64,000 nucleotides of DNA, from positions 1,178,001-1,242,000 of the forward strand of contig NZ_FNSZ01000001.1 of NCBI RefSeq assembly GCF_900105245.1. Direction: 5' to 3'. This document shows, piece by piece, positions 17,665-27,213 of the stretch; position 1 is the stretch's first letter; every line of letters begins with the position of its first letter. The notes beneath the pieces are model-generated. The model did not search any database, had not been told where the DNA came from, and saw nothing but the letters and a program-made list of their open reading frames with translations. A program made the position numbers and the translations under genes. This DNA comes from Streptomyces sp. 1222.5. GTDB taxonomy: Bacteria > Actinomycetota > Actinomycetes > Streptomycetales > Streptomycetaceae.

Positions 17665-18936
17665 ATGCCTGCCTCCAGAACCAGGCACCTTTGCTCCGTG
17701 GCCGCCGCCCTCGTCCTGACCGCCGCCGGTCCCGCGGCCGCCACCTCCGCCGCCTCCGTCGCCTCCGCGGCGGCCGACACGTCCGACGGGCTGCGCGAGG
17801 TGATGTTCGTCGGCAACAACTGGGACGGCACCGCGGACGTCATCAGGTCCACCGGCGACTTCGCGAAGATAGGCCGGATCGACGTCGTCCCGGACAAGGC
17901 CGCCCGGATGGCGGAGATCAACGCCGACCCGATCAAGTGGATCTACTTCCAGGCGATCCGCAACGGTGTCGGCGAGGGCCACGACCAGTTCGCGGACGAC
18001 ATGTACTCCACCCCGGACGGCAGGTCGGTGGTGGTGTCCCGGCCGAGCTTCGCCGACGTCGTCTCCCTCGACCTCGCCACGGGGAAGGTCAACTGGCGCT
18101 TCCCCGTGGCCGGTTACCGCTCCGACCACATGGCGGTCTCGCCGGACGGCACCCGGGTGGCGGTGTCCGCCTCCACCGCGAACACCGTGCACGTGCTCGA
18201 CATCGCCACCGGCAGGCAGCTGGGCTCGTTCGCCACCGGCGACAAACCGCACGAGAACATCTTCTCCCGGGACGGCAAGTACATCTGGAACATGTCGATC
18301 GGGGACGTCAACACCGCCCTCGACGACCCGATCTGGGACTGGACCAAGGGCGACCGGCGCATCACCGTCGTGGACGCGACCACGTACAAGCAGGTCAAGG
18401 TCATCGACATGCGTCAGCGGCTGGACGCGTTCGGGCTGAAGAACTACTCCGACGCGGTCCGCCCGGCGGTCTTCTCCCCCGACGAGTCGAAGCTGTACTT
18501 CCAGGTGTCGTTCTTCAACGGCTTCCTGGAGTACGACGTCGCCGCCGACAGGATCACCCGGATGAAGACCCTGCCGAAGAACCCGGCGACCAGCGAGGAC
18601 CGCACCACGTGGGTCAACGACTCGCGCCACCACGGGATCTCGATGAACCCCGCGGGCACGAAGCTGTGCGTCGCGGGCACCATGGACGACTACGCCACCG
18701 TCGTCGACCGTGCCACGCTCCAGGAGGGTCCGCTGGTCACGGCGTCGAAGCCGTACTGGGCGACGATCAGCGGCGACGGCAAGGACTGCATCGTCTCCGA
18801 GAGCGGCGCCGACCAGGTGACGGCGATCGACTTCGCCACGGGCCGGAAGGTGACGTCGGTCTCCGTCGGCGACCATCCGCAGCGCGTCCGGCTGGGGCAC
18901 GTGCAGGCCGACTGGACCGGTCCGGAAGGGAGTTGA
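17665..18936 (+). CDS. Secreted YVTN-type beta-propeller protein
   Basis: 423 aa. Residues 1-36 are a long Ala-rich signal peptide (RTRHLCSVAAALVLTAAG). The mature part shows repeated propeller blades: SPDGTRVAVSASTANTVHV, DIATGRQLGSFATGDKPHEN, SPDESKLYFQVSF, NPAGTKLCVAGT, SGDGKDCIVSESGADQVTAI, each a variant of the YVTN/lactonase blade. Such proteins bind other proteins or ligands outside the cell, and some act as lactonases. The fold is clear; the role is not. Expression is probably governed by the divergent TetR. Confidence 0.82.
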   Translation: MPASRTRHLCSVAAALVLTAAGPAAATSAASVASAAADTSDGLREVMFVGNNWDGTADVIRSTGDFAKIGRIDVVPDKAARMAEINADPIKWIYFQAIRNGVGEGHDQFADDMYSTPDGRSVVVSRPSFADVVSLDLATGKVNWRFPVAGYRSDHMAVSPDGTRVAVSASTANTVHVLDIATGRQLGSFATGDKPHENIFSRDGKYIWNMSIGDVNTALDDPIWDWTKGDRRITVVDATTYKQVKVIDMRQRLDAFGLKNYSDAVRPAVFSPDESKLYFQVSFFNGFLEYDVAADRITRMKTLPKNPATSEDRTTWVNDSRHHGISMNPAGTKLCVAGTMDDYATVVDRATLQEGPLVTASKPYWATISGDGKDCIVSESGADQVTAIDFATGRKVTSVSVGDHPQRVRLGHVQADWTGPEGS

Positions 18937-18949
18937 GCGGTCCATCGGG

Positions 18950-20974
18950 TCAGTCCCCCGTCCTGCCCGCCACGTTCAGCAGGTACTCCTTACGGTTCAG
19001 CGGGTTGTGGTCGGTGCGCGCTCGTTCGGGGACCTTGCCGCGGGTGACGGGGGCGTAGTGGTCGAAGGCCGTCTCCAGCTCGCCCTCGCCCCGGGTCAGC
19101 CCCGGCAGCCGCTGGTCCAGCTCGTGCACCCGGGCCGCGGGCACGGTTCCCTCCAGGACACAGGCCGGGCCGTGCGTTCCGGTGGTCTCGGGTACGGCAC
19201 CGAGCCGGGCGAGCACCGGCAGCAGCACGCCCAGCGTGTCCGCCGGCGCCTGGAGGCGGAAGCGGTGCAGGGGCTCGTGCACCAGGCTGCCGGCCCGGCG
19301 CAGCGCCTCGGTCAGGACCAGGGGCGTCAGACCCCGGAAGTCGTGGCCGGTGCTCGACATGCTCTTGTCGAAGCCCTGGTGGGCATGGCTCTGCCGGGGC
19401 GAGTAGCCGGAGTGGGTCATGGTGACCGTGCAGTCGGTGACCCGCCAGCCGTGCAGCCCCTGGCCGAGGCTCTCGCGGACGGTGTCCTCGACGGCCCGGA
19501 AGAAGGCGTACGGCATCGAGCCCAGCTCGACCTCCAGCCGGAACGCCACTCCCGAGCCGGGCGGCGCCGGGTCGATTCGCAGGCCGACCGTGGCAAGGAA
19601 GGGGTTGGCGTCCTTCTTGTTGAACTCCACGGCGTGCCCGGAGCCGGCCGGCCGCTCGATGCACAGGGTGGTCGTCCCGCGGAAGGTGACGGCCAGACCG
19701 TACTCGTCGGCGAGGGTGGCCTGGACGACCTCCTTCTGCACCTCGCCGTAGAGCGAGACGGAGGTCTCCCGGCGCCGTTCGTCGTGCCGGACCCCGATGA
19801 GCGGGTCCTGCTCGGCGAGCTGGGTGAGCGCGAGGTGCAGTGACCTCCGGTCGGTGCCGGGGCCCGGGACGACGACGGTCTCCAGGGTGGGCGGCGCGAA
19901 ATGCCGCCGGTACGCCGCCGTCGGCACCCCGAGCGCGTCCCCGATCCGGACCCCGCCCAGCCCCCACACCTTGACGATCCGGCCGGCCCCGGCACTGTCC
20001 CGCCGTACGTCGGTGCCCCGGTCGAAGACACTGATCGCGGTGACCCGGCCGTCCTTGCGGGTGGCGGTCGCGCGGGGCGCGGGGGTGGGCCGGGCATGAC
20101 CGGGCCGGTCGCCGTCCGCGCCCACGGGCACCCGGTCGCGGACGCTGAGCGTGCCGGTGTGGAGGCGGGCGTAGGCGATCTTCTCGCCCGCCGGGCCGCG
20201 TTCGACCTTGAAGACCGAGGCGGACAGGGGGCCGGACGGGTCGCCCGCGGCGGGAGGCAGCAGATGCTCGATGCCGTCGATCAACTCGGGCACGCCGGCG
20301 CCGGTGACGGCGGAGCCGAAGTACACCGGATGGACCAGTGCGCTCCGGGTCCCGGTCGCCAGGGCGGCGCGGAGCCGGGCCTCGGGGACCTCGCCGTCCA
20401 GGTAGGCGGCGAGCAGCCCGTGGTCGTGGTCGGCCAGGGTGTCCAGCGCGGCCGGGCCGAGGTGGGGGACGAAGCGGGCGGCACGGGTGCCGCGCGCCGC
20501 GGTCCGCCCCATCGGGACGAACGGCGCGGCCAGCCGCCGCGCCAGTCCGCGGAGCACGGCGTCGTCCTCGGCACCCCGCCGGTCGATCTTGTTGACGAAG
20601 ACCAGCGTCGGGATGCGCAGCCGGCGCAGCGTCCGCATCAGCACCCGCGTCTGCGCCTGGACGCCCTCCACGGCCGAGACGACCAGCACGGCACCGTCGA
20701 GGACACCGAGCACGCGCTCGACCTCGGCGATGAAGTCCGGGTGGCCGGGGGTGTCGATGAGGTTGACGGTGACGCCGTCGAGCGGGAACGACACGACGGC
20801 GGACTTGATGGTGATGCCGCGCCGCCGCTCCAGCGCGAGGGTGTCGGTGGTGGTGCTGCCCGCGTCGACGCTGCCGACCTCGTCGATCACTCCGGCCGTG
20901 TACAGCAGCCGTTCGGTCAGACTGGTCTTACCTGCGTCGACATGCGCGAGAATTCCGAGATTGAGCAGATGCAC
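18950..20974 (-). CDS. TetM/OtrA-type ribosomal protection GTPase (tetracycline resistance family)
   Basis: 674 aa, slightly longer than TetM (about 640). GTPase motifs: AHVDAGKTSL (G1, residues 10-19), RGITI (G2), DTPGHPDF (G3), NKID (G4). Domains II-IV follow, including SLYGEVQKEVVQATLADEYGL and HSGYSPRQSHAHQGFDKSM, with an EF-G-like C-terminal region. These factors bind the ribosome like EF-G and dislodge tetracycline from the A site. OtrA of oxytetracycline producers is the closest kind in Streptomyces, but many species carry a copy with no tetracycline cluster, as here. It may act as a general translation-rescue factor or resistance gene; resistance cannot be confirmed from sequence. Confidence 0.88.
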   Translation of the reverse strand: MHLLNLGILAHVDAGKTSLTERLLYTAGVIDEVGSVDAGSTTTDTLALERRRGITIKSAVVSFPLDGVTVNLIDTPGHPDFIAEVERVLGVLDGAVLVVSAVEGVQAQTRVLMRTLRRLRIPTLVFVNKIDRRGAEDDAVLRGLARRLAAPFVPMGRTAARGTRAARFVPHLGPAALDTLADHDHGLLAAYLDGEVPEARLRAALATGTRSALVHPVYFGSAVTGAGVPELIDGIEHLLPPAAGDPSGPLSASVFKVERGPAGEKIAYARLHTGTLSVRDRVPVGADGDRPGHARPTPAPRATATRKDGRVTAISVFDRGTDVRRDSAGAGRIVKVWGLGGVRIGDALGVPTAAYRRHFAPPTLETVVVPGPGTDRRSLHLALTQLAEQDPLIGVRHDERRRETSVSLYGEVQKEVVQATLADEYGLAVTFRGTTTLCIERPAGSGHAVEFNKKDANPFLATVGLRIDPAPPGSGVAFRLEVELGSMPYAFFRAVEDTVRESLGQGLHGWRVTDCTVTMTHSGYSPRQSHAHQGFDKSMSSTGHDFRGLTPLVLTEALRRAGSLVHEPLHRFRLQAPADTLGVLLPVLARLGAVPETTGTHGPACVLEGTVPAARVHELDQRLPGLTRGEGELETAFDHYAPVTRGKVPERARTDHNPLNRKEYLLNVAGRTGD

Positions 20975-21240
20975 TGAGCGTGATGTCCTTCGGCACGGGG
21001 TGGGTTCCTTCCTGGGTGGACATGCACGCTGCGCGCATCAGAGGGGTCCTCTCCGTGTGACGTCCCGAGGGGCATCGGGTCCCGGGCAGTGCAGCAGGGA
21101 CGCTCCGCCGACGGCAATCGATTAACGCTCAACGAATCGGCGCCGCAGCACTCGCCGCGTCCGGAGGGCCGCCTTAGAGTGACCTACATCACGCGAGCGT
21201 GGTTGATTCCTCACTCCTGCCCGCACGGCTTGGAGGGCGC

Positions 21241-21774
21241 ATGACCCACATCAAGGTGAACGTGGACGGCACGACGTACGAGGACGACGTGGAACCCCGT
21301 CTCCTCCTCGCCCACTATCTCCGTGACCGCCTCGGCCTCACCGGCACCCCGATCGGCTGCGACACCTCGAATTGCGGGGCGTGCACGGTCGACCTGGACG
21401 GCGCGACGGTCAAGAGCTGCTCGGTGCTGGCCGTACAGGCCGACGGCGGCGAGGTGACCACGATCCAGGGACTGGCCCGCGACGGCGAGTGGACGGCGCT
21501 CCAGCGCGCCTTCCACGAGCGGCACGGTCTGCAGTGCGGCTACTGCACCCCCGGGATGATCATGGCGGCGCGCGATCTGCTCCGCGAGAACCCGCACCCC
21601 ACCTCCGACGAGGTCCGGCAGGCCCTGGAAGGCAACCTCTGCCGGTGCACCGGCTACCAGAACATCGTTCGCGCGGTGCTCGCCGCCGCCGACGGGGAGA
21701 ACTCCCCCGGCGGGGCGGAAGCCGGGCGGGGGGCCGCCTCCGGACAGCAGATCACCGAGGAGGCGACGGCATGA
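21241..21774 (+). CDS. coxS: Molybdenum hydroxylase [2Fe-2S] subunit (CoxS-like)
   Basis: 177 aa from the ATG at 21241 ([10 protein letters not shown]) with GGAGGG just upstream. The N-terminal plant-type ferredoxin cluster is bound by [15 protein letters not shown] plus a later Cys (VKSCSVLA); the C-terminal helical domain holds the second cluster in CGYCTPGMI and CRCTGYQNI. It passes electrons from the molybdenum subunit to the FAD subunit. The family usually ends near residue 155; here a Gly/Ala-rich tail is added. First gene of the seven-gene operon, overlapping coxL by 4 bp. Confidence 0.95.
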   Translation: MTHIKVNVDGTTYEDDVEPRLLLAHYLRDRLGLTGTPIGCDTSNCGACTVDLDGATVKSCSVLAVQADGGEVTTIQGLARDGEWTALQRAFHERHGLQCGYCTPGMIMAARDLLRENPHPTSDEVRQALEGNLCRCTGYQNIVRAVLAAADGENSPGGAEAGRGAASGQQITEEATA

Positions 21775-24257
21775 CCGACCAGGCCGTAGAGCGCGAGATC
21801 GGCCGCTCCCGGCTCCGCAAGGAGGACGCCCGGCTGATCACCGGCCAGACCAACTGGACGGACAACATCCAGGTCGCAGGGCTGCTGCACCTGGCCGTGC
21901 TGCGCAGTCCGATGGCGCACGCCCGCCTCACCCGTGTCGACGTCTCGCCCGCTCTCGAACGCCCCGGTGTCATCGCCGCGTTCAGCGGCGCCGACCTCGC
22001 CGAGGGCCTGGGCTCGCTGCCCTGCGCCTGGCCGGTGACCGAGGACATCGTGCTGCCCGACCACCCGCCGATCGCCGTGGACGAGGTCCGCTACGCCGGT
22101 GACCCGGTGGCCGTCGTGGTCGCCCGCGACCGGTACGCGGCCGCCGACGCGCTGGAGGCGGTCGAGGTCGACTACGAGCCGCTGCCCCCGGTACTCGACC
22201 TGGAGGCCGCCCTCGCCGAGGACGCGCCGCTGGTCCACGCCGACAAGGGCACCAACCGCTGCTACACCTGGCCGCTCGCCACCGGCGAGAGCTTCGACGC
22301 GGTCCGCGAACGCGCCGAGGTGACCCTGAAGCGCCGCTACCACCAGCAGCGGCTGATCCCCAACGCCATGGAGCCCCGCGCGGTCGTCGTCACGCCGATC
22401 GCCGCCTCCGGCGAGTACACCGTCTACTCCGCGACCCAGATCCCGCACATCCTGCGGATCATGCTGGCCACGGTCACCGGGGTCCCCGAGCAGAAGCTGC
22501 GGGTGATCGCCCCCGACGTGGGCGGCGGCTTCGGCTCCAAGCTCCAGGTGTACGGCGAGGAGGCCCTGGCCCTCGCGGTGGCCCGCAGGCTCGGCCGCCC
22601 GGTGAAGTGGACCGAGTCCCGCTCCGAGGGCTACCTCGCGACGCACCACGGCCGCGGCATGATCCAGGACGTGGAGATCGCCGCCACCCGCGAGGGCAGG
22701 CTGCTAGGCCTGAAGGTGGACCTGCTCGCCGACATGGGCGCCTACCTGATGCTCGTCACCCCGGGCATCCCGATCCTCGGCGCCTTCATGTACCCGGGCA
22801 TCTACAAGATGGACTCCTACGAATTCAACTGCACCGGTGTCTTCACCACCCGTACCCCCACCGACGCCTACCGCGGCGCCGGCCGCCCGGAGGCCACGTT
22901 CGCCATCGAGCGGATCATGGACGAACTGGCCGCGGAACTCGGCCTCGACCCCGTGGAGGTACGGCGCCGCAACTGGATCCGGCACGAGGAGTTCCCGTAC
23001 GCCACGATCGCCGGCCTGACCTACGACAGCGGCAACTACGAGGCCGCGACCGAGAAGGCGCTGGCCCTGTTCGGCTACGACGACCTGCGCGCCGAGCAGG
23101 CCAAGCGCAACGAGCGCGGGGACACCGTACGCCTCGGCATCGGCGTGTCGACGTTCACCGAGATGTGCGGCCTCGCGCCGAGCCGGGTGCTGCGCGACCT
23201 GAGGTACGGGGCCGGCGGCTGGGAGGCGGCCGGCATCCGCATGCTGCCCACCGGCAAGGTCGAAGTCGTCACCGGCACCAGCCCGCACGGGCAGGGCCAC
23301 GAGACCTGCTGGAGCCAGATCGCGGCCGACGTGCTCGGCGTGCCGTTCGAGGACATCGAGGTCGTGCACGGCGACACCAAGTCCGCCCCGATGGGCATGG
23401 ACACCTACGGCTCGCGTTCGCTGGCCGTCGGCGGCGAGGCCGTGCACCGGGCGGCGGTGAAGGTCGTGGACAAGGCGCGGAAGATCGCCGCGCACCTGCT
23501 GGAGGCGAGCGAGCAGGACCTGGAGTTCAGCGGCGGGGCGTTCTCGGTGAAGGGGTCCCCGGAGGCCCGCAGGACGATCCAGGAGATCGCCTTCGAGACG
23601 TTCACCTCGCACGACCTGCCCGACGGGGTCGAGCCGTCCATCAACGCCGAGACGGTGCTCGACCCGGAGAACTTCTCCTTCCCGCACGGCACCCACCTGT
23701 GCGCCGTCGAGGTCGACACCGAGACCGGCAAGACCCGGATCCGTTCGTACGTCTGTGTGGACGACGTCGGCACGGTCGTCAACCCGATGATCGTCGAGGG
23801 CCAGGTGCACGGCGGGCTCGCCCAGGGCATCGCGCAGGCGCTGTTCGAGGAGGCCGTCTACGACGACCAGGGCAACCTGGTCTCCGGCACCATGGCCGAC
23901 TACCTGGTGCCGTCGGCGGCGGACCTGCCGGACTTCGTCACCGACCGCACGGAGACCCCGGCCGTCGACAACTCCATGGGCGTCAAGGGCGTCGGCGAGG
24001 CGGGGACCATCGCGTCGACGCCCGCGGTCGTCAACGCCGTGGTGGACGCCCTGCGGCCGCTCGGTGTGCAGGACGTACGGATGCCCTGCTCGCCGCACCG
24101 GGTGTGGCAGGCGCTCCGGGCGGCACGGTCCGGCACAAGCGTCGCGGCGGACGACGTCGAGGGGACGGGGCCCGCGCAGTCCGGCCAGTCCGGGCAGGCG
24201 GCCCAGTCCGGTGACACCGGCCAGTACGACCCCTCGGGGAAGGAGGGTCCGGCATGA
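21771..24257 (+). CDS. coxL: Molybdenum hydroxylase large subunit, form II CoxL type
   Basis: 828 aa, coupled to coxS through ATGA. N-terminal Ald_Xan_dh_C domain (about 20-130) then the molybdopterin-binding domain, including [36 protein letters not shown] and [15 protein letters not shown] with the active-site Glu. The active-site loop reads [10 protein letters not shown], the form II signature; true CO dehydrogenases (form I) have AYxCSFR. It is therefore a hydroxylase of uncertain substrate (purines, aldehydes or N-heterocycles are possible) rather than an established CO oxidase. The C-terminus has a Gln/Ser/Gly-rich tail of about 40 residues. Confidence 0.93.
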   Translation: MTDQAVEREIGRSRLRKEDARLITGQTNWTDNIQVAGLLHLAVLRSPMAHARLTRVDVSPALERPGVIAAFSGADLAEGLGSLPCAWPVTEDIVLPDHPPIAVDEVRYAGDPVAVVVARDRYAAADALEAVEVDYEPLPPVLDLEAALAEDAPLVHADKGTNRCYTWPLATGESFDAVRERAEVTLKRRYHQQRLIPNAMEPRAVVVTPIAASGEYTVYSATQIPHILRIMLATVTGVPEQKLRVIAPDVGGGFGSKLQVYGEEALALAVARRLGRPVKWTESRSEGYLATHHGRGMIQDVEIAATREGRLLGLKVDLLADMGAYLMLVTPGIPILGAFMYPGIYKMDSYEFNCTGVFTTRTPTDAYRGAGRPEATFAIERIMDELAAELGLDPVEVRRRNWIRHEEFPYATIAGLTYDSGNYEAATEKALALFGYDDLRAEQAKRNERGDTVRLGIGVSTFTEMCGLAPSRVLRDLRYGAGGWEAAGIRMLPTGKVEVVTGTSPHGQGHETCWSQIAADVLGVPFEDIEVVHGDTKSAPMGMDTYGSRSLAVGGEAVHRAAVKVVDKARKIAAHLLEASEQDLEFSGGAFSVKGSPEARRTIQEIAFETFTSHDLPDGVEPSINAETVLDPENFSFPHGTHLCAVEVDTETGKTRIRSYVCVDDVGTVVNPMIVEGQVHGGLAQGIAQALFEEAVYDDQGNLVSGTMADYLVPSAADLPDFVTDRTETPAVDNSMGVKGVGEAGTIASTPAVVNAVVDALRPLGVQDVRMPCSPHRVWQALRAARSGTSVAADDVEGTGPAQSGQSGQAAQSGDTGQYDPSGKEGPA

Positions 24258-25108
24258 TTCCCCCCGCATTCGAATACGCCCGTCCCGACAGCGTGGACGA
24301 GGCGGTGCGCGTCCTCGCCGACGCGGGCGAGGACGGCAAGGTGCTGGCCGGCGGGCAGAGTCTGCTGCCGCTGCTGCGGATGCGGCTGGCCTTCCCGGAA
24401 CTCGTCGTGGACGTCGGCAGGATCAGCGAGCTGCGCGGGGTCCGGGAGGACGGCGACACGCTCGTCATCGGCGCGATGACCACGCACCACGAGGTGGTCC
24501 GGGACCCGCTGGTGCGCCGGCACGCCGGTCTGCTGGCCGAGGCGACGGCCACGGTGGCCGACCCGGCGGTACGGCACCGGGGCACCCTCGGCGGCTCCCT
24601 CGCGCACGCCGACCCGGCCGGGGACCTGCCCGCCGTCGCCCTGGCGCTGGACGCCGGCCTGGTCGTGGCCGGCCCCGGCGGCCGGCGCACGGTACCGGCG
24701 CGGGAGTTCTTCGTCGACTACCTCCAGTCGGCGCTGGCGCCCGACGAACTCCTGGTGGAGGTGCGGATCCCGAAGACGGACGGCTGGAGCTTCCACTACG
24801 AGAAGTTCCACCCGGTCGCCCAGTCCTGGGCCATCGTCGGTGTCGCCGCGCTGGTGCGGCGCGACGACGGGCACATCGCCGAGGCGCGCGTCGGCCTCAC
24901 CAACATGGGCTCCACACCGCTGCGGGCCACGGCCGCCGAGGAGGCGCTGTCCGGCGCCGACGGCCCCGAGGCCGTGGCCCGGGCCTCCGAGGCGGCGGCC
25001 GAGGGCGCCCGGCCGTCGCAGGACCTGGCTGCCTCCCCCGAGTACCGGCAGCACCTCGCGCGGGTTCTGACCCGGCGGGCGGTGCTGACCGCCACCGGAT
25101 GGGGGTGA
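24254..25108 (+). CDS. coxM: Molybdenum hydroxylase FAD-binding subunit (CoxM-like)
   Basis: 284 aa, starting within the coxL stop (ATGA). FAD motifs of the vanillyl-alcohol-oxidase fold are AGGQSLLPLLRMRLAFP (about 32-48) and TLGGSLAHADPAGDLP (about 113-128); the C-terminal CO_deh_flav_C domain follows (KFHPVAQSWAIVGVAALV). It receives electrons from CoxS and passes them to quinone or another acceptor. The gene order S-L-M is that of form II operons, whereas form I operons are M-S-L, which agrees with the CoxL active-site motif. Confidence 0.95.
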   Translation: MIPPAFEYARPDSVDEAVRVLADAGEDGKVLAGGQSLLPLLRMRLAFPELVVDVGRISELRGVREDGDTLVIGAMTTHHEVVRDPLVRRHAGLLAEATATVADPAVRHRGTLGGSLAHADPAGDLPAVALALDAGLVVAGPGGRRTVPAREFFVDYLQSALAPDELLVEVRIPKTDGWSFHYEKFHPVAQSWAIVGVAALVRRDDGHIAEARVGLTNMGSTPLRATAAEEALSGADGPEAVARASEAAAEGARPSQDLAASPEYRQHLARVLTRRAVLTATGWG

Positions 25109-25123
25109 GCGCCGATCACCCGG

Positions 25124-25999
25124 ATGGAAGACCCGGAACAGGTGCGGGCCCGCCTGGAGGAGACGGGGTACCTCGTCGACGAGGGGCTGGCCGTCACCTG
25201 CTTCCTGGCCCTGAGGCTGCACCGGCCGCTGTTCTGCGAGGGCGACGCGGGCGTCGGCAAGACCGCGCTCGCCGCCGCCCTCGCCGAGGTGCTCGGCGCG
25301 CCGCTGATCCGCCTCCAGTGCCACGAGGGCATCGACGCCTCCCAGGCGCTGTACGACTGGGACTTCCCGCGCCAGCTGCTGCACCTGCGGGCCGCCGAGG
25401 CGGCGGGGGTGACGGACGCCGACCGTCTGGAGAGCGAGCTGTACGACCGGCGATTCCTCATCGCCCGACCGCTGCTCCAGGCCCTCCAGACGCAGCCGTC
25501 GGTACTGCTGGTCGACGAGATCGACCGCGCCGACGACGAGTTCGAGGCGTTCCTGCTGGAGCTGCTGTCCGAGTACTCCGTCTCGATCCCGGAACTCGGC
25601 ACGCTGCGGGCCGAGGCGCCGCCGGTGGTGGTGCTGACCTCGAACCGGACCCGGGAGGTGCACGACGCGCTGAAGCGGCGGTGTCTGTACCACTGGTTCG
25701 ACCATCCGTCCTTCGCGCGGGAACTGGCCATCGTGCGGCGGCGGCTCCCCGAGGTGTCCCAACGGCTGGCCGAGCAGGTGACTTCGCTGGTGCAGGCCCT
25801 GCGGGGCGCGGACCTGCTCAAGCCCCCGGGGGTGGCCGAGACGATCGACTGGGCCCAGGCGCTGGACGCGCTGGGCGCCCGGGAGGCGGACGCGGACCTG
25901 GTGGTGACGACGCTGGGCTCGGTGCTGAAGTACCGGGAGGACATGGACCGGGCCCGGGGCCTGGACCTCGCGGCGGCCCTGGCCGCCCGGGGGGTGTGA
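25124..25999 (+). CDS. coxD: MoxR-type AAA+ ATPase (CoxD-like)
   Basis: 291 aa. Walker A GDAGVGKT (about residues 43-50), Walker B SVLLVDEIDRADDEF, sensor 1 VVVLTSNRTREVHDAL, arginine finger region ALKRRC. In Cox operons CoxD is the chaperone ATPase that, with CoxE, inserts the sulfido/copper part of the active site; here it probably matures the form II enzyme. 15 bp separate it from coxM. Its stop overlaps the coxE start. Confidence 0.93.
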   Translation: MEDPEQVRARLEETGYLVDEGLAVTCFLALRLHRPLFCEGDAGVGKTALAAALAEVLGAPLIRLQCHEGIDASQALYDWDFPRQLLHLRAAEAAGVTDADRLESELYDRRFLIARPLLQALQTQPSVLLVDEIDRADDEFEAFLLELLSEYSVSIPELGTLRAEAPPVVVLTSNRTREVHDALKRRCLYHWFDHPSFARELAIVRRRLPEVSQRLAEQVTSLVQALRGADLLKPPGVAETIDWAQALDALGAREADADLVVTTLGSVLKYREDMDRARGLDLAAALAARGV

Positions 26000-27213
26000 C
26001 GGCGATGGCCCCGGCCGACGGCGAGGCGGACCGGTCGCCCGGCGCGGAGAGCGGCCCTCCCGGGACAGCGCTCGGCGCCGACGCCGTGCTGGTCGGCTTC
26101 GTACGGGCGCTGCGGGCGGCCGGGCTCGACGTCAGCACCGAGCGGCTGTACGCGTTCCTGCGTGCCGTGGCCGTGCTGCGGCCCGGGATGCGGGCGGACG
26201 TGTACTGGGCGGGCCGGGCGACGCTGTGCGGCGGACACGACGACCTGGAGCGGTACGAGCGGGTGTTCGCCGCGTACTTCGGGGCGCGCGGCGACCCGGC
26301 CCCGCGCCGGGTGCGTGCCACTCCCCCGCCCCGGCTGCGGCTGACCGTGCGGGAGGCGGTCGGCGTGCCGGGCGGGCCGGCCGGGAGCGAGCCCACGGGG
26401 CCGCCCACCGCCACGCTCGCCAGCTCGGCGGAGGTGCTGCGCCATCGTGACGTGGCCGGCCTTGACGCCGCGGAACGGGCCCAACTGCGGCGTCTGCTCG
26501 CGGCGTTCGCGCTGCACGGCCAGTCCCGGCGTACGGCACGGCGGCGGCCGGCCCGGCGCGGGGACGTCGATCCGCGGCGCACCGTACGGGAGTTGCTGCG
26601 CCGCGGTGGGGAACCCGCGCGGCTGCGGCGGCACGCGCGGGTGGAGCGGCCCCGCCGGGTCGTCCTGCTCGTCGACGTGAGCGGTTCGATGGCGCCGTAC
26701 GCGGACGCGCTGCTGCGGTTCGCGCACGCGGCGGTGCGGGCGGGGCGCACGGAGGTGTTCACCATCGGTACCCGGTTGACCCGGACCACCCGTGAACTGT
26801 CCCACCGGGACCCGGACCTGGCGATGACGGCCCTGGCGGCGGCCGTGCCGGACTGGCGCGGCGGCACCCGGCTGGGCGAGCTGCTGCGCGAGTTCCTGAA
26901 CCGCTGGGGGCAGCGTGGCATGGCGCGCGGCGCGGTCGTCGTCCTCATGTCGGACGGCTGGGAGCGCGGGGACCCGGAACTGCTCGGCGCGCAGATGCGC
27001 CGGCTGCACGCCCTGGCCCACCAGGTGATCTGGGCCAACCCGCGCAAAGCCCGCCCCGGTTACGCGCCGCTGGCGGCGGGGATGGCCGCGGCCCTGCCCA
27101 GTGTCGACGCCTTCGTCGAGGGGCACAGCCTCGCGGCACTGGAGCGGCTCGCGGCGGTGGTGCGCGGGGCGGCGGACGGCGCGGACGACGTGAAAGGAGC
27201 GCAGCGTGCGTGA
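25996..27213 (+). CDS. coxE: VWA-domain protein (CoxE-like)
   Basis: 405 aa if translated from the GTG at 25996, which overlaps the coxD stop (GTGA); an ATG three codons later is possible. Residues 25-85 are helical (FVRALRAAGLDVSTERLYAFLRAV); the C-terminal half is a von Willebrand A domain with an intact MIDAS (DVSGSMAPY) and LMSDGWERGD. MoxR ATPases and VWA proteins work in pairs to mature metalloenzymes, so it should act with CoxD. The open frame extends far upstream through coxL, but that part is out-of-frame reading of other genes. Confidence 0.9.
   Translation: MTAMAPADGEADRSPGAESGPPGTALGADAVLVGFVRALRAAGLDVSTERLYAFLRAVAVLRPGMRADVYWAGRATLCGGHDDLERYERVFAAYFGARGDPAPRRVRATPPPRLRLTVREAVGVPGGPAGSEPTGPPTATLASSAEVLRHRDVAGLDAAERAQLRRLLAAFALHGQSRRTARRRPARRGDVDPRRTVRELLRRGGEPARLRRHARVERPRRVVLLVDVSGSMAPYADALLRFAHAAVRAGRTEVFTIGTRLTRTTRELSHRDPDLAMTALAAAVPDWRGGTRLGELLREFLNRWGQRGMARGAVVVLMSDGWERGDPELLGAQMRRLHALAHQVIWANPRKARPGYAPLAAGMAAALPSVDAFVEGHSLAALERLAAVVRGAADGADDVKGAQRA

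Noticed and set aside
20917..21132. Leader peptide gene ahead of the TetM-like gene
   Set aside because: The 71-aa frame overlaps the start of the main gene out of frame and lacks a clear ribosome site; attenuation could not be supported.
24064..25995. Upstream extension of the coxE frame through coxL, coxM and coxD
   Set aside because: This part is an out-of-frame reading of three conserved genes; the coxE product begins at the GTGA overlap with coxD.
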